Positions 44,487 through 54,028 of a stretch of 64,000 nucleotides of DNA are shown piece by piece (position 1 is the stretch's first letter; each line of letters begins with the position of its first letter). Where the stretch lies: positions 58,401-122,400 of the forward strand of contig JAUQQK010000003.1 in the NCBI GenBank assembly GCA_030549905.1, written 5' to 3'. The position numbers and the translations under genes are program-made. This stretch comes from Aquificota bacterium (GTDB lineage: Bacteria > Aquificota > Aquificia > Aquificales > Aquificaceae). The notes beneath the pieces were generated by a model that saw only the letters and a list, made by a program, of their open reading frames with translations, had not been told where the DNA came from and made no database searches.

Positions 44487-44521
44487 GGCACTATTATAAC
44501 ATTTCTGAGATAATATTTTCC

Positions 44522-46825
44522 ATGCGCATACCCTTTTCCTGGCTTGAAGAGTTTCTTCACATGGATGGGCTTGAGCCTGAAAGAGTGGCGGAGGAGCTTA
44601 CCCTCAAAAGCGTAGAGACAAACCTTCAGAGATGGGATTTAAACCTTGATGGTGTGGTGGTTGGAAGGGTGGTGGAGAAAAAACCGCACCCAAAGGGCAG
44701 GCTTACCCTCTACAGGGTTCAGGTGGGGGAAAGCTTTTTCCTTCAACTTGTTTCCTCAGACTCAAGGGTGGTCGAAGGTAGCCACGTCTTTGTTGCCCTT
44801 CCCAACGCCAAGGTGGGTAGCTTTTGCGTTCAAAAGAGGGACTTTGAAGGTGTTGTTTCAGAAGGTATGCTCCTGTCTGCAAGAGAGCTTTCCTTAGAAG
44901 ATGCCTATGAAGGTGTTCTCTTCTTTGAAGAGGAGCTGAAGGTGGGTGCAGATGTTTCAGAGCTTTTAGGCTCGGGGGAGGTTCTTCTTGAGATAGAGCC
45001 TACGCCCAACAGGGGAGACTTGCTATCAGTGAAGGGTCTTGCAAGGGACATATCAGCCCTTATGGGTTTAAGGAAAAAGGAAAGGCAGGAAGCCGTATAT
45101 GAACCCTTTGGGGACATACATATAGAGCTTCTTTCTGAAGACTGCGGGCGATACAGGGGTGCGGTAATTGAGGGTATAAGTGTAAAGCCATCACCCCTGT
45201 GGTTGAGAAAGAGGCTCTGGCAGAGCGGTATAAAGACCATAAACAATGTGGTGGATATTACCAACTATGTGATGCTTCAGGAGGGTCAGCCCCTACATGC
45301 CTTTGACCTGGACCTCCTCGAGCTACCCCTTTATGTGAGGGATGCAAAAGAGGGTGAGAGGCTCACAACCCTCATGGGTTCTCAGGTGGAGCTAAGCCCC
45401 TTAAACCTTCTTATAGCGGACAGTAAAAAGCCCCTTGCCCTTGCTGGCGTGGTGGGTGGTCTTGAAAGCTCTGTAAAAGACGGCACGAGGAACATACTGC
45501 TTGAATCCGCCCATTTTAACCCTTACAGGATAAGAAGGTCCGCAAGGTCTCTGGGCATTCAGACGGACAGCTCCTACCGTTTTGAGAGGAACGTGGATAT
45601 AGAGGGGGTGGACAGGGCTCAGGACATTGCCATTAGCCTAATACTTGAGCTTGCCGGTGGAGACCTCAAGGCTATTAAGGACGTATATCCAAAACCCTAT
45701 GAGCCAAAGAAGGTCTTTCTTAGCCTTGAAAAATACAGAAGATACTCCGGTGAGGACTTTGACAGGGACTTTATAGCAAAAACCCTTACAGCCCTTGAGA
45801 TAGAGCATCAGATGCTAAGGTGTGGAGTTGAAGCCTATATACCCTCTCACCGTGCCTTTGATATGAGCAGGGATGTGGACCTTATAGAGGAGCTTCTGAG
45901 GGTAAGGGGCTATGAGAGCTTTACCTCTGAGACTTTAAGACTTCCTTCAAGACCCTTTAAGCTCAGGAGCCTTGAGGACAGAATAAGGAACCTTCTTGTC
46001 AGCAGGGGGCTTTATGAGGTTATAACCTTTTCCTTTGAAGAGGAGGAGCTATACCGACTTCTGGGGCTTGGAACTCCGGAGGTTGAAATAGTAAATCCCT
46101 TAGTAAAGTCTCAGAGGTTTATGAGGACAAGCCTTCTGCCCTCCCTTCTTAAGGTATACCTTGAAAACCACCGCAGGTATAACTACAGCATGGCTGTCTT
46201 TGAGATAGGTAAGGTCTTTACAGAAGAGGAGGAGAGCAGGCTTGCCTTCCTGCTTACAGGATACAGGAGCCTTTATCCTGAAGAAAGGTATGACGTGTAT
46301 GATGCCCACAGCCTTGCTCTTGATATCTTTAGAAGCCTTGGTTTAGAGCCACAGATGGAGCCCTCAGAGCATGCCTTCCTGCACCCGGGGGCAAGAACCT
46401 CCTATTATCTAAAGGACAGGCCGGTGGGCTTCTGCGGTGTGCTGTCGCCTTACCTGCAGGAAGAGCTGGAGATAAAACATCCGGTTATTCTGTGCGAGAT
46501 AAACCTGTCCCTGCTGGAGGAGCGAAAAAGACACTACAGTCCCGTATCTCTTTACCCACCGGTTCGCAGGGACATAAGCTTGGTGGTAGACAAAAGCACA
46601 CCGGTGGATAAATTAATATCTCATATCAAGAAGGAAGCCATGGTGGAAGAGGTAAAGGTTTTTAGCATATATACAGACCCTAAACTTGGGGAAGGCAAGA
46701 AAAGTGTTAGTTTGAGTATCGTATTAAGAAGTATGGAAGGAACTCTTTCTGATGGGCAGGCAAATGAGCTTGTTGAAAAGCTTACTGCGGAGCTTGAAGA
46801 AAGATTTTCCGCAAGGCTAAGATAG
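44522..46825 (+). CDS. pheT: Phenylalanine--tRNA ligase beta subunit
   Basis: 767 aa. An N-terminal tRNA-binding EMAP-like domain (about 40-150), B3/B4 editing, B5, a class II-like core, and a C-terminal anticodon-binding FDX-ACB domain (LYPPVRRDISLVVD). The start at 44522 fits the family N-terminus MRIPFSWLEEFL; an in-frame extension upstream lies antisense to leuD. No ribosome site; TAATAT ends 5 bases before the ATG. Confidence 0.95.
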   Translation: MRIPFSWLEEFLHMDGLEPERVAEELTLKSVETNLQRWDLNLDGVVVGRVVEKKPHPKGRLTLYRVQVGESFFLQLVSSDSRVVEGSHVFVALPNAKVGSFCVQKRDFEGVVSEGMLLSARELSLEDAYEGVLFFEEELKVGADVSELLGSGEVLLEIEPTPNRGDLLSVKGLARDISALMGLRKKERQEAVYEPFGDIHIELLSEDCGRYRGAVIEGISVKPSPLWLRKRLWQSGIKTINNVVDITNYVMLQEGQPLHAFDLDLLELPLYVRDAKEGERLTTLMGSQVELSPLNLLIADSKKPLALAGVVGGLESSVKDGTRNILLESAHFNPYRIRRSARSLGIQTDSSYRFERNVDIEGVDRAQDIAISLILELAGGDLKAIKDVYPKPYEPKKVFLSLEKYRRYSGEDFDRDFIAKTLTALEIEHQMLRCGVEAYIPSHRAFDMSRDVDLIEELLRVRGYESFTSETLRLPSRPFKLRSLEDRIRNLLVSRGLYEVITFSFEEEELYRLLGLGTPEVEIVNPLVKSQRFMRTSLLPSLLKVYLENHRRYNYSMAVFEIGKVFTEEEESRLAFLLTGYRSLYPEERYDVYDAHSLALDIFRSLGLEPQMEPSEHAFLHPGARTSYYLKDRPVGFCGVLSPYLQEELEIKHPVILCEINLSLLEERKRHYSPVSLYPPVRRDISLVVDKSTPVDKLISHIKKEAMVEEVKVFSIYTDPKLGEGKKSVSLSIVLRSMEGTLSDGQANELVEKLTAELEERFSARLR

Positions 46826-46988
46826 GGCCTGCCCTGTGCGTGGTAAAGGAGTTTAATTTGGGGTCCACAAGGTGAGGCGATAGGGAGCCCGGTCTCCGGG
46901 GCTGTCCTGTAGGGCGTCCCGGGAGGGCACCCACTTAGTGTTTCTGGGGCCCACCATCGCTCCTTTTTCCACGGCAGGCGCGGGCAGA
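46826..46988 (+). ncRNA. ssrS: Probable 6S RNA
   Basis: This G/C-rich, non-coding stretch lies between pheT and 5-formyl-THF cyclo-ligase, the usual neighbour of 6S RNA. Its ends pair (GCCTGC...CGTGG at 46827-46843 with CCACGGCAGGC at 46969-46979). A pyrimidine/purine-rich interior gives an upper stem (GGGAGCCCGG... and CCCGGGAGGGC) and a large open middle, the 6S layout that mimics an open promoter. The ends are approximate. Identity rests on position and fold, not on alignment. Confidence 0.65.
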
Positions 46989-47002
46989 TTTCTTGCCTTC
47001 CC

Positions 47003-47016
47003 CTCCTGAAAGGAGG
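47003..47016 (+). promoter_or_regulatory. Hairpin covering the ribosome site of the cyclo-ligase gene
   Basis: CTCCT-GAA-AGGAG pairs the Shine-Dalgarno AGGAGG (47011-47016) with an upstream CCTCC, 7 bases before the start at 47023. It could lower translation or be the 3' border of the 6S transcript. Confidence 0.35.
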
Positions 47017-47022
47017 CGGAAG

Positions 47023-47583
47023 ATGAAGGTGTTGGATAAGAAGGATATAAGAAGGTTCTATATAAGGAGGAGGGAGAGACTGCCTGAAGAGGAGGTAAGA
47101 AGGCTTTCTGAAGGCATAGTTAAAAACCTTCTGAGCCTGAAGGAGCTAAGGGAGGCAAAAAGGGTTCTTCTATACTGCCCTCACAGAGGAGAGCCAGATA
47201 TATCTTATCTTTTTGACTGGGTTCTCTCTCAGAAAAAGGAGCTTGTCCTGCCAAAGGTGGAGGGAAAGAAGCTCAGGCTTCTAAAAGTGGAGGGAAAGGA
47301 GGTTTTAAAGCCCGGAGCCTTCTGCATTCTTGAGCCAGAGGGGGGAGAGGAAGTAAAGCCTGAAGAAATAGACTTTTCCATCATACCGGGCGTTGCCTTT
47401 GACCTTAAAGGCTACCGCATAGGATATGGAAAGGGTTATTATGACAGGCTTTTAGAGAGGCTTGGAGGAATAAAGGCGGGTGTCTGCTACAGTTTTCAGC
47501 TGCTGGAGGAGGTGCCTAGGGATAGCTGGGACAGGCCCGTGGACCTTGTGGTCTGCGAAGACAAAATCTACAGAGGAGGTTAA
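47023..47583 (+). CDS. ygfA: 5-formyltetrahydrofolate cyclo-ligase
   Basis: 186 aa. KVLDKKDIRRFYIRRRERL, VLLYCPHRGEPDISYLF, and IDFSIIPGVAFDLKGYRIGYGKGYYDRLL (phosphate/folate motif, given in two parts in the family) identify the enzyme, which converts 5-formyl-THF to 5,10-methenyl-THF. Start ATG 47023 has AGGAGG at 6 bases. rny follows by 2 bases. Confidence 0.92.
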   Translation: MKVLDKKDIRRFYIRRRERLPEEEVRRLSEGIVKNLLSLKELREAKRVLLYCPHRGEPDISYLFDWVLSQKKELVLPKVEGKKLRLLKVEGKEVLKPGAFCILEPEGGEEVKPEEIDFSIIPGVAFDLKGYRIGYGKGYYDRLLERLGGIKAGVCYSFQLLEEVPRDSWDRPVDLVVCEDKIYRGG

Positions 47584-47585
47584 TC

Positions 47586-49301
47586 ATGGAGCTGGTATTA
47601 GCATTTGGAATTATGGTAGCTCTTTTGGGTGGTATTTCTGTGGGCTATCTATTGTCAAAGCGTGGGAGTAAGCAGGCAGAGGTGGCACAAGACCAGACCT
47701 TAGAGGCGGATAGCCTTATAGCAAAGGCACAGCAATCTGCCCAGGACATTCTTAAAAAAGCTCATGAAGAAGCTAAGGACATAAAGCTTTCCGCGGAAAG
47801 GGAGGCGGAAAAGGTTGTGAAACTGGCTCAGGAAGAGGCAGACAGGCTAAGGGCAACTCTTAAGGAAGAAACGGAGAAGCTAAGACAGGAGCTTGACAGA
47901 AAAAGAAGAGAGGTGGAAGAATACCTTTCTGAAAGAAAGCAGGAAATTCAAAGGCTTGAGCAGGCCCTTCAGCAGAAGGAAGCAAACCTTGAAAGACGCT
48001 TTCAGGCCTTGGAAAGAAGGGAAGAGGAGCTATACAGAAGGGAAAAGGAAATAAGGGAGCTTGAAAGGCAAATAGACCAGGCTCAGAGGGACATACAGAT
48101 AAGGCTGAAGGAGCTGGAAGAGAAGGAAAGGGAGATAGAATCCCTCAGGCAGAGGGAGGTGCTTGAGCTACAGCGTATAGCCAGCATGACTCTTGAGGAG
48201 GCGAGGAGCGAGCTTATGAAAAGGGTAGAAGAGTCAGCAAAGGCAGAAGCCATTAGGCTCATGAAGAGAATAGAAGAATCCGCAAAGGAGCGTGCGGAGT
48301 TTGAGGCAAAGAAGATAATAACCACCGCGGTTCAGAGGCTTTCTTCCGAGATAGCAATAAACTACACAACTACCACCGTGGAGCTGCCAAGTAATGAATT
48401 CAAGGGAAGGATAATAGGAAGGGAGGGAAGGAACATAAGAACCTTTGAGCTTCTAACAGGCGTTGACCTGATAATAGATGACACGCCCGATGTGGTCACA
48501 ATATCATCCTTTGACCCCATGAGAAGGGAGCTGGCAAAGGAAGCTCTACAAAGGCTCATAGAGGATGGCAGGATACATCCAGCCCGCATCGAGGAGGTAG
48601 TGGCGGAGGTCAAGAAGGAGTTTGATGAAAATATAAGAAAGATGGGTGAAGAAACCTGTGTGGAGCTTGGTCTTTATGATATAAACCCGGGGCTCTACTA
48701 CTATATTGGCAAGCTCTACTACAGAACCAGCTACTCCCAGAACGTGCTACTGCACTCAAAGGAGGTGGCATACATAGCGGGTCTGATGGCGGAAGAGCTT
48801 GGGCTTGATGCACGTATGGCAAGGAGGGCTGGTCTTCTGCACGATATAGGAAAGGCGGTGTCCCACGAGCTGGGAGGCTCTCACACGGACATAGGAATAG
48901 AGCTTTGTAAACGATACGGGGAGCCAGACCCTGTGCTAAATGCCATAAAGGCACATCATGATGAGGAACCAGTAAGATATCCGGAGGTTGCACTTGTATG
49001 CGCGGCGGACGCCCTCTCTGCTGCAAGACCGGGTGCCAGAAGGGAAAGCTTAGAGGCATACCTTAAAAGGCTTGAAAAGTTAGAGGAGATAGTAAAATCC
49101 TTTAAGGGTGTGCAGAACGCTTATGCGGTGCAGGCTGGAAGAGAGGTAAGGGTGATAGTAAACCCGGAGGAGCTTAGCGATGAGGAAGCCTACATGCTAT
49201 CAAAGAACATAGCCAGAAAGATAGAGGAGGAGATGCAGTTCCCCGGTCAGATAAAGGTGGTGGTTATTCGCGAGACAAGGCATGTGGAATATGCCAAGTG
49301 A
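47586..49301 (+). CDS. rny: Ribonuclease Y
   Basis: 571 aa. An N-terminal membrane helix (about 3-22), a long coiled coil (about 45-245), a KH domain (KGRIIGREGRNIRTFE), and an HD domain with H419-D420 (LLHDIGKAVSHE). RNase Y starts mRNA decay at the membrane. Full family length. Confidence 0.96.
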   Translation: MELVLAFGIMVALLGGISVGYLLSKRGSKQAEVAQDQTLEADSLIAKAQQSAQDILKKAHEEAKDIKLSAEREAEKVVKLAQEEADRLRATLKEETEKLRQELDRKRREVEEYLSERKQEIQRLEQALQQKEANLERRFQALERREEELYRREKEIRELERQIDQAQRDIQIRLKELEEKEREIESLRQREVLELQRIASMTLEEARSELMKRVEESAKAEAIRLMKRIEESAKERAEFEAKKIITTAVQRLSSEIAINYTTTTVELPSNEFKGRIIGREGRNIRTFELLTGVDLIIDDTPDVVTISSFDPMRRELAKEALQRLIEDGRIHPARIEEVVAEVKKEFDENIRKMGEETCVELGLYDINPGLYYYIGKLYYRTSYSQNVLLHSKEVAYIAGLMAEELGLDARMARRAGLLHDIGKAVSHELGGSHTDIGIELCKRYGEPDPVLNAIKAHHDEEPVRYPEVALVCAADALSAARPGARRESLEAYLKRLEKLEEIVKSFKGVQNAYAVQAGREVRVIVNPEELSDEEAYMLSKNIARKIEEEMQFPGQIKVVVIRETRHVEYAK

Positions 49302-51831
49302 TGACCTTACCCCTATGCTCGCCCAGTATCACCACTTTAAGAGGGAGTATGCAGACTGTCTTCTCTTCTTCAGGCTGGGCGACTTTTATGAGCTTTTCTA
49401 TGAAGATGCGCAGGTGGGGGCAAAGGAGCTGGGCATAGTGCTCACCTCAAGACCCGCCGGGAAGGGGCGTGAGCGTATACCCATGTGCGGTGTACCCTAC
49501 CATTCGGCAAACTCCTACATATCTAAACTTATCTCAAAAGGCTACAAAGTTGCCATATGCGAGCAGGTGGAGGAGGCAAGCCAGGCAAAGGGAGTGGTTA
49601 AAAGAGATGTAATAAGGATTATAACCCCCGGCACCTACTTTGAAAGCGAATACTGCGGGCTTTCTGCGGTATACAAAAAGGCTGGAAGGCTCTTTTGTGC
49701 CTATCTTAACCCATCAACGGGCGAGTTTATCGGTGGCTCCTTTGATGGAGAATCTGTGAAGGAATTTCTCCTGAGGTTCTCACCCAGGGAGGTTCTCCTT
49801 TGCAACGCGGAGCTGGAGCTTCCCCTGCAGGCTTGTTTAAACAAAATGGAGGAGGACTTTTTTGAAGAGGGGCTCAGGCTTTTGAAGGAAGACTTTCATA
49901 TATACAGCCATAAGACCTTAGGCTTTGAGAGAGAGGAGGAGCTTCTTCCTTTTGGAGGTCTTTACCTATACCTTAAACGAACGCAGAAGTCCTTCATGCC
50001 CTTTCTGAGAAAGCCAAAGCCTTACTTTGACGAGGGCTATGTGAGGATAGACTACAGGACAAGGAGAGGACTTGAGCTTGTAGAATCCTACGAGGGTGGA
50101 GAGAGGTATACCCTGCTGGGTGTTATGGACAGAAGTCTGACGGGAATGGGCAGGAGAAGGCTAAAATTTCATATACTCCACCCCTTCAGAGAAAGGTCTG
50201 CCGTTGAAAGGGTTCAGAGGGCGGTTAAAGAGCTTACAGAGGACAGGGAGCTTCTTGAGGGTATAAAAACATACCTCAAGGGCATGCCAGACCTTGAAAG
50301 GCTTGTAAGCAAGATAAGCGGAGGGCTTTTTACTCCAAGAGACCTTATAAGCTTAAAGAAGGGCTTGCAGGCGGCGGGAGGTCTGAAAAAACTCTTAGAA
50401 AACAGGGTAAAGGCAGAGCTTCTGCAGGAAGTGGCTTATGGCATGGAGGATTTAGAAGAACTTTGCATTGATATAGACAGGACCCTTGTGGAAGACCCTC
50501 CCCTTCATGTAAAGGAAGGCGGTCTGATAAAAGATGGTGTAAGCCCTGAGCTTGACGAGTTAAGATACTACATAAACCACGCTCAGGAGCTTCTTGATGA
50601 ATACGAGAAAAAGCTCAGGAAAGAAACGGGTATTCAGAGCCTGAAGGTGGGCTATAACAGGGTGATGGGCTACTACATAGAAGTGACGAAGCCAAACCTG
50701 AGGTTTGTTCCACCATACTTTAAAAGAAGGCAGACCTTAAGCAACGCGGAGCGTTTTACCACCGACTACCTTCAGGAGCTTGAAGAGAAGGTGCTTTCTT
50801 CCCAGCTTAAGGCAAACAGCTTAGAGTATGAGCTTTTTGTAGCCCTGAGGGAGAAGGTTCTTTCTTACATGGAGAAGATAGCGGAAAATGCAAGACTTAT
50901 AGGTCTTCTTGACTATGTGCAGTGCCTTGCCACCTTAGCCTTAGAAAAGGGCTGGGTAAGGCCTGAGCTTGTGGAGGAAAAGGTCATATACATTGAAGAG
51001 GGAAGACATCCCGTCATAGAGGAGTTTTCAAGGACCTACAGACCAAACCCCACAAGAATGGATGAAGAAAACTTAGTGCTTATAATCACAGGTCCCAACA
51101 TGGCGGGCAAGTCCAGCTACATAAGGCAGACTGCCCTCCTGACCCTAATGGCTCATATGGGTTCTTATATACCATGCAAAAGGGCCACCATAGGGCTTGT
51201 TTCTTCCATCCATGCCCGCATAGGCTCTGGAGACATGCTTTCTCAGGGTGTTTCCACCTTCATGAACGAGATGTTAGAGGTATCTCACATACTGAACACG
51301 AGCGACCACAGAAGCCTGATAGTGCTTGATGAGGTGGGAAGGGGTACCTCCACCTACGATGGCATAGCCATAAGCAGGGCTATTGTGGAGTATATATTAA
51401 AACATATAAGGGCACGCACCCTTGTAGCCACTCACTTTTTAGAGCTTACAGAGCTTTCAAAGGAATACGGCGAGGTTAAAAACTACCATATGGCAGTTTC
51501 AAAAAAGGGTGAAGAGATTATATTCCTCTATGCCCTCAGCCCGGGCGGTGCGGAGGGTAGTTTTGGCGTCAGGGTTGCAAAGAGAGCAGGCCTTCCAAAG
51601 GAAGTTATAGAGAGGGCGGAAGCTCTACTGAAGGAGCTTGAGAGCAAAAAAAGTACTGCTCTGCCTCTTCTTGAAAGGGTTTATGAGGACAGCCTCAGAG
51701 AAGAGGAAAAAAGGATACTGGAGGAGCTTACCCAGATAGACATTGCCAACCTCACACCCCTTCAGGCTCTTCTGAAGCTGGCGGAGCTTGTAAGCAGGGC
51801 AAAAGATATAAAGTCTTCAAGTCTTTCGTGA
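49282..51831 (+). CDS. mutS: DNA mismatch repair protein MutS
   Basis: 849 aa. The mismatch-binding N-terminus is present (TPMLAQYHHFKREYADC, then the Phe-x-Glu motif in FYELF), followed by lever and clamp domains, Walker A GPNMAGKSS at 604-612, LDEVGRGTSTYDG and ATHF. The start may be ATG 49282 (AAGG just upstream) or 49291. It overlaps rny by 20 bases. Confidence 0.96.
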   Translation: MWNMPSDDLTPMLAQYHHFKREYADCLLFFRLGDFYELFYEDAQVGAKELGIVLTSRPAGKGRERIPMCGVPYHSANSYISKLISKGYKVAICEQVEEASQAKGVVKRDVIRIITPGTYFESEYCGLSAVYKKAGRLFCAYLNPSTGEFIGGSFDGESVKEFLLRFSPREVLLCNAELELPLQACLNKMEEDFFEEGLRLLKEDFHIYSHKTLGFEREEELLPFGGLYLYLKRTQKSFMPFLRKPKPYFDEGYVRIDYRTRRGLELVESYEGGERYTLLGVMDRSLTGMGRRRLKFHILHPFRERSAVERVQRAVKELTEDRELLEGIKTYLKGMPDLERLVSKISGGLFTPRDLISLKKGLQAAGGLKKLLENRVKAELLQEVAYGMEDLEELCIDIDRTLVEDPPLHVKEGGLIKDGVSPELDELRYYINHAQELLDEYEKKLRKETGIQSLKVGYNRVMGYYIEVTKPNLRFVPPYFKRRQTLSNAERFTTDYLQELEEKVLSSQLKANSLEYELFVALREKVLSYMEKIAENARLIGLLDYVQCLATLALEKGWVRPELVEEKVIYIEEGRHPVIEEFSRTYRPNPTRMDEENLVLIITGPNMAGKSSYIRQTALLTLMAHMGSYIPCKRATIGLVSSIHARIGSGDMLSQGVSTFMNEMLEVSHILNTSDHRSLIVLDEVGRGTSTYDGIAISRAIVEYILKHIRARTLVATHFLELTELSKEYGEVKNYHMAVSKKGEEIIFLYALSPGGAEGSFGVRVAKRAGLPKEVIERAEALLKELESKKSTALPLLERVYEDSLREEEKRILEELTQIDIANLTPLQALLKLAELVSRAKDIKSSSLS

Positions 51832-51867
51832 GAGTTTGCTCTTCCTATAGATTACAATATCTATACC

Positions 51868-53460
51868 ATGCGTAAAGTCCTCATACTGGGCAGTGGTCCA
51901 AACCGGATAGGTCAGGGCATTGAGTTTGACTATGCCTGCGTGCATGCGGTCCTTGCCCTCAGAGAAGCTGGCATAAAAACCATAATGCTCAACTGCAACC
52001 CCGAGACGGTTTCCACCGACTATGACACGGCGGACGCCCTCTATTTTGAGCCTGTGGTACTGGAGAACGTCTTAGAGGTTATACGAAGGGAAAAGCCCGA
52101 CGGAGTTTTTCTGCAGTTTGGCGGTCAGACACCACTGAAGCTATCTTTGAGCCTTCAGAGGGAGGGCATAAACATACTGGGCACCCCTCCAGAAAGCATA
52201 GACAGGGCGGAAGACAGAGAGCTTTTCAGAAGGCTTATAGAGGAGCTTGGACTTAAACAGCCTCCAAGCGGAACCGCAAGGACTAAGGAAGAGGCACTGC
52301 GTGTGGCGGAGTCTATAGGCTACCCCGTGCTGGTGAGACCTTCCTACGTGCTTGGTGGTAGAGCCATGAGGATAGTTTATGATGAGGAGGAGCTTCTCTC
52401 TTACCTTTCAGAGGCGGTAAGTGTCAGCTACGAAAGACCCATACTCATAGATAAATACCTTTCGGACAGCGTGGAGGTGGATGTGGATGCCATAGGAGAT
52501 GGCGAGGACTATCTGATAGGTGCAGTCATGGAACATATAGAAGAGGCGGGCGTGCATTCTGGAGACAGTGCGGCGAGCATCCCACCCTACAGCCTCTCGC
52601 AGGAGGTAGTGGAGGAGGTAAAAAGGCAGTCAAAGCTGATAGCAAAGGCTCTAAAGGTAAAGGGTCTGGTTAATCTGCAGTTTGCCATAAAGGATGGAGA
52701 GGTTTATGTGTTAGAGGTAAATCCGAGGGCTTCGAGGACAGTGCCCTTTGTAAGCAAAACCATAGGCTATCCCTTAGCAAAGCTCTCAGCGCTTATAGGT
52801 ATGGGTAGAAAATTGAGAGAGCTTGTGCCGGAAGTTTTTGAAAGAATTGAAAGGGGGCTATCTCACTGGGCAAGCGACTTTATGCCTGCAGGAAAGAGAA
52901 TATACTCGGTGAAAGAGGTGGTCTTTCCATGGAACCGCTTTCCTGAGGAAGATCCGGTGCTTGGTCCTGAGATGAAGAGCACGGGGGAGGTGATGGGTGT
53001 GGCGGAAGAGTTTGGACTTGCCTACTACAAGGCTCAGCTTGCGGCTGGCAGCAGGCTTCCCATGGCGGGCAGTGTCTTCATAAGCGTGGCGGACAGGGAC
53101 AAGCCCAAGGTGGTGGAGCTGGCTAAGGGCTTTATTGAAGAGGGCTTTAAAGTTTATGCCACTTCAGGTACCTACAGGTTTTTGAAGGAAAGAGGGCTTG
53201 AGGTTCATCAGGTTTTAAAGGTTTCAGAGGGACGTCCTCATGTGGTGGATATGCTTAAAAACGGAGACATAAGCCTTGTGATAAACACGCCAACAGGAAG
53301 GAAGGAAAGGAGCGACGCCTACCATATTCGCAGGTCTGCGGTCCAGCTCCATGTGCCTTATGCAACAACCGTTAGAGCTGGTTATGCTATCTTAGAAGCC
53401 ATAAGGTGTTTTAAGAAACATGGCGGCAGGCTAAAGGTCTATGCCCTTCAGGACCTATGA
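51868..53460 (+). CDS. carB: Carbamoyl-phosphate synthase large chain, C-terminal half
   Basis: 530 aa, half the length of a normal CarB. It begins at the second-half carbamate kinase module (LGSGPNRIGQGIEFDYACVH), continues through ATP-grasp (LVRPSYVLGGRAMRI, EVDVDAIGD, EVNPRASRTVPFVSK), and ends with the MGS-like allosteric domain (VYATSGTYRFL). The N-terminal half must be encoded elsewhere, as in Aquifex. TACAAT ends 9 bases before the ATG; no Shine-Dalgarno. Confidence 0.94.
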   Translation: MRKVLILGSGPNRIGQGIEFDYACVHAVLALREAGIKTIMLNCNPETVSTDYDTADALYFEPVVLENVLEVIRREKPDGVFLQFGGQTPLKLSLSLQREGINILGTPPESIDRAEDRELFRRLIEELGLKQPPSGTARTKEEALRVAESIGYPVLVRPSYVLGGRAMRIVYDEEELLSYLSEAVSVSYERPILIDKYLSDSVEVDVDAIGDGEDYLIGAVMEHIEEAGVHSGDSAASIPPYSLSQEVVEEVKRQSKLIAKALKVKGLVNLQFAIKDGEVYVLEVNPRASRTVPFVSKTIGYPLAKLSALIGMGRKLRELVPEVFERIERGLSHWASDFMPAGKRIYSVKEVVFPWNRFPEEDPVLGPEMKSTGEVMGVAEEFGLAYYKAQLAAGSRLPMAGSVFISVADRDKPKVVELAKGFIEEGFKVYATSGTYRFLKERGLEVHQVLKVSEGRPHVVDMLKNGDISLVINTPTGRKERSDAYHIRRSAVQLHVPYATTVRAGYAILEAIRCFKKHGGRLKVYALQDL

Positions 53461-53987
53461 AGATAGTCATAACCGGTGAGCCTGGCATAGGTAAAACCAC
53501 CCTCGTGAAGAAGCTGGTAAAAGCTCTTGGGGACAGAGCCATAGGCTTCTGGACGGAGGAGGTAAGAGACCCAAAGACAAGGAAACGGACGGGCTTTAAG
53601 GTGGTAAGCACAGAAGGTAAAAGCCTTCTCTTTGCCAGCAAGACCTTTACCTCAAAACACCTTGTGGGTTCTTATGGTGTTAATGTGCAGAGGTTTGAAA
53701 GCGTTGCCCTGCCTGTGCTGGAAAGGGCAATAAAGGAAAAGGATAAGGTGGTGGTCATTGACGAGGTAGGTAAGATGGAGCTTTTTTCAAAGCCCTTCAG
53801 GGAGCTGGTAAGGTATATAGTCCGCAGTCCTTCCATGAGGGCTGTTTTAACCATACCCGTAAGGGATGTGCATCCCTTAGTGGCTGAGCTAAGAAGGTTG
53901 GAAGGTGCTGTCTTGATAGAGTTAAATAAGGAAAACAGGGATAGCCTTCTGGAGGACCTTCTTGACCTTCTTGACAGGGGGCGGTAG
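53457..53987 (+). CDS. THEP1-type nucleoside triphosphatase
   Basis: 176 aa P-loop NTPase. Walker A TGEPGIGKTT at residues 6-15, GFWTEEVRDPKTRKRTGF, and VVVIDEVGKMELFS (Walker B) match the thermophilic THEP1 family; the Aquifex member hydrolyses NTPs in vitro, but its role is unknown. It overlaps carB by 4 bases. Confidence 0.9.
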   Translation: MKIVITGEPGIGKTTLVKKLVKALGDRAIGFWTEEVRDPKTRKRTGFKVVSTEGKSLLFASKTFTSKHLVGSYGVNVQRFESVALPVLERAIKEKDKVVVIDEVGKMELFSKPFRELVRYIVRSPSMRAVLTIPVRDVHPLVAELRRLEGAVLIELNKENRDSLLEDLLDLLDRGR

Positions 53988-54028
53988 CTTGGGGTATAGT
54001 TTTAGGAAACGAGCTTAGGAGGGCTGTC

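Noticed and set aside
44219..44521. N-terminal extension of pheT
   Set aside because: It is antisense to leuD, has no family similarity, and the conserved PheT N-terminus begins at 44522.
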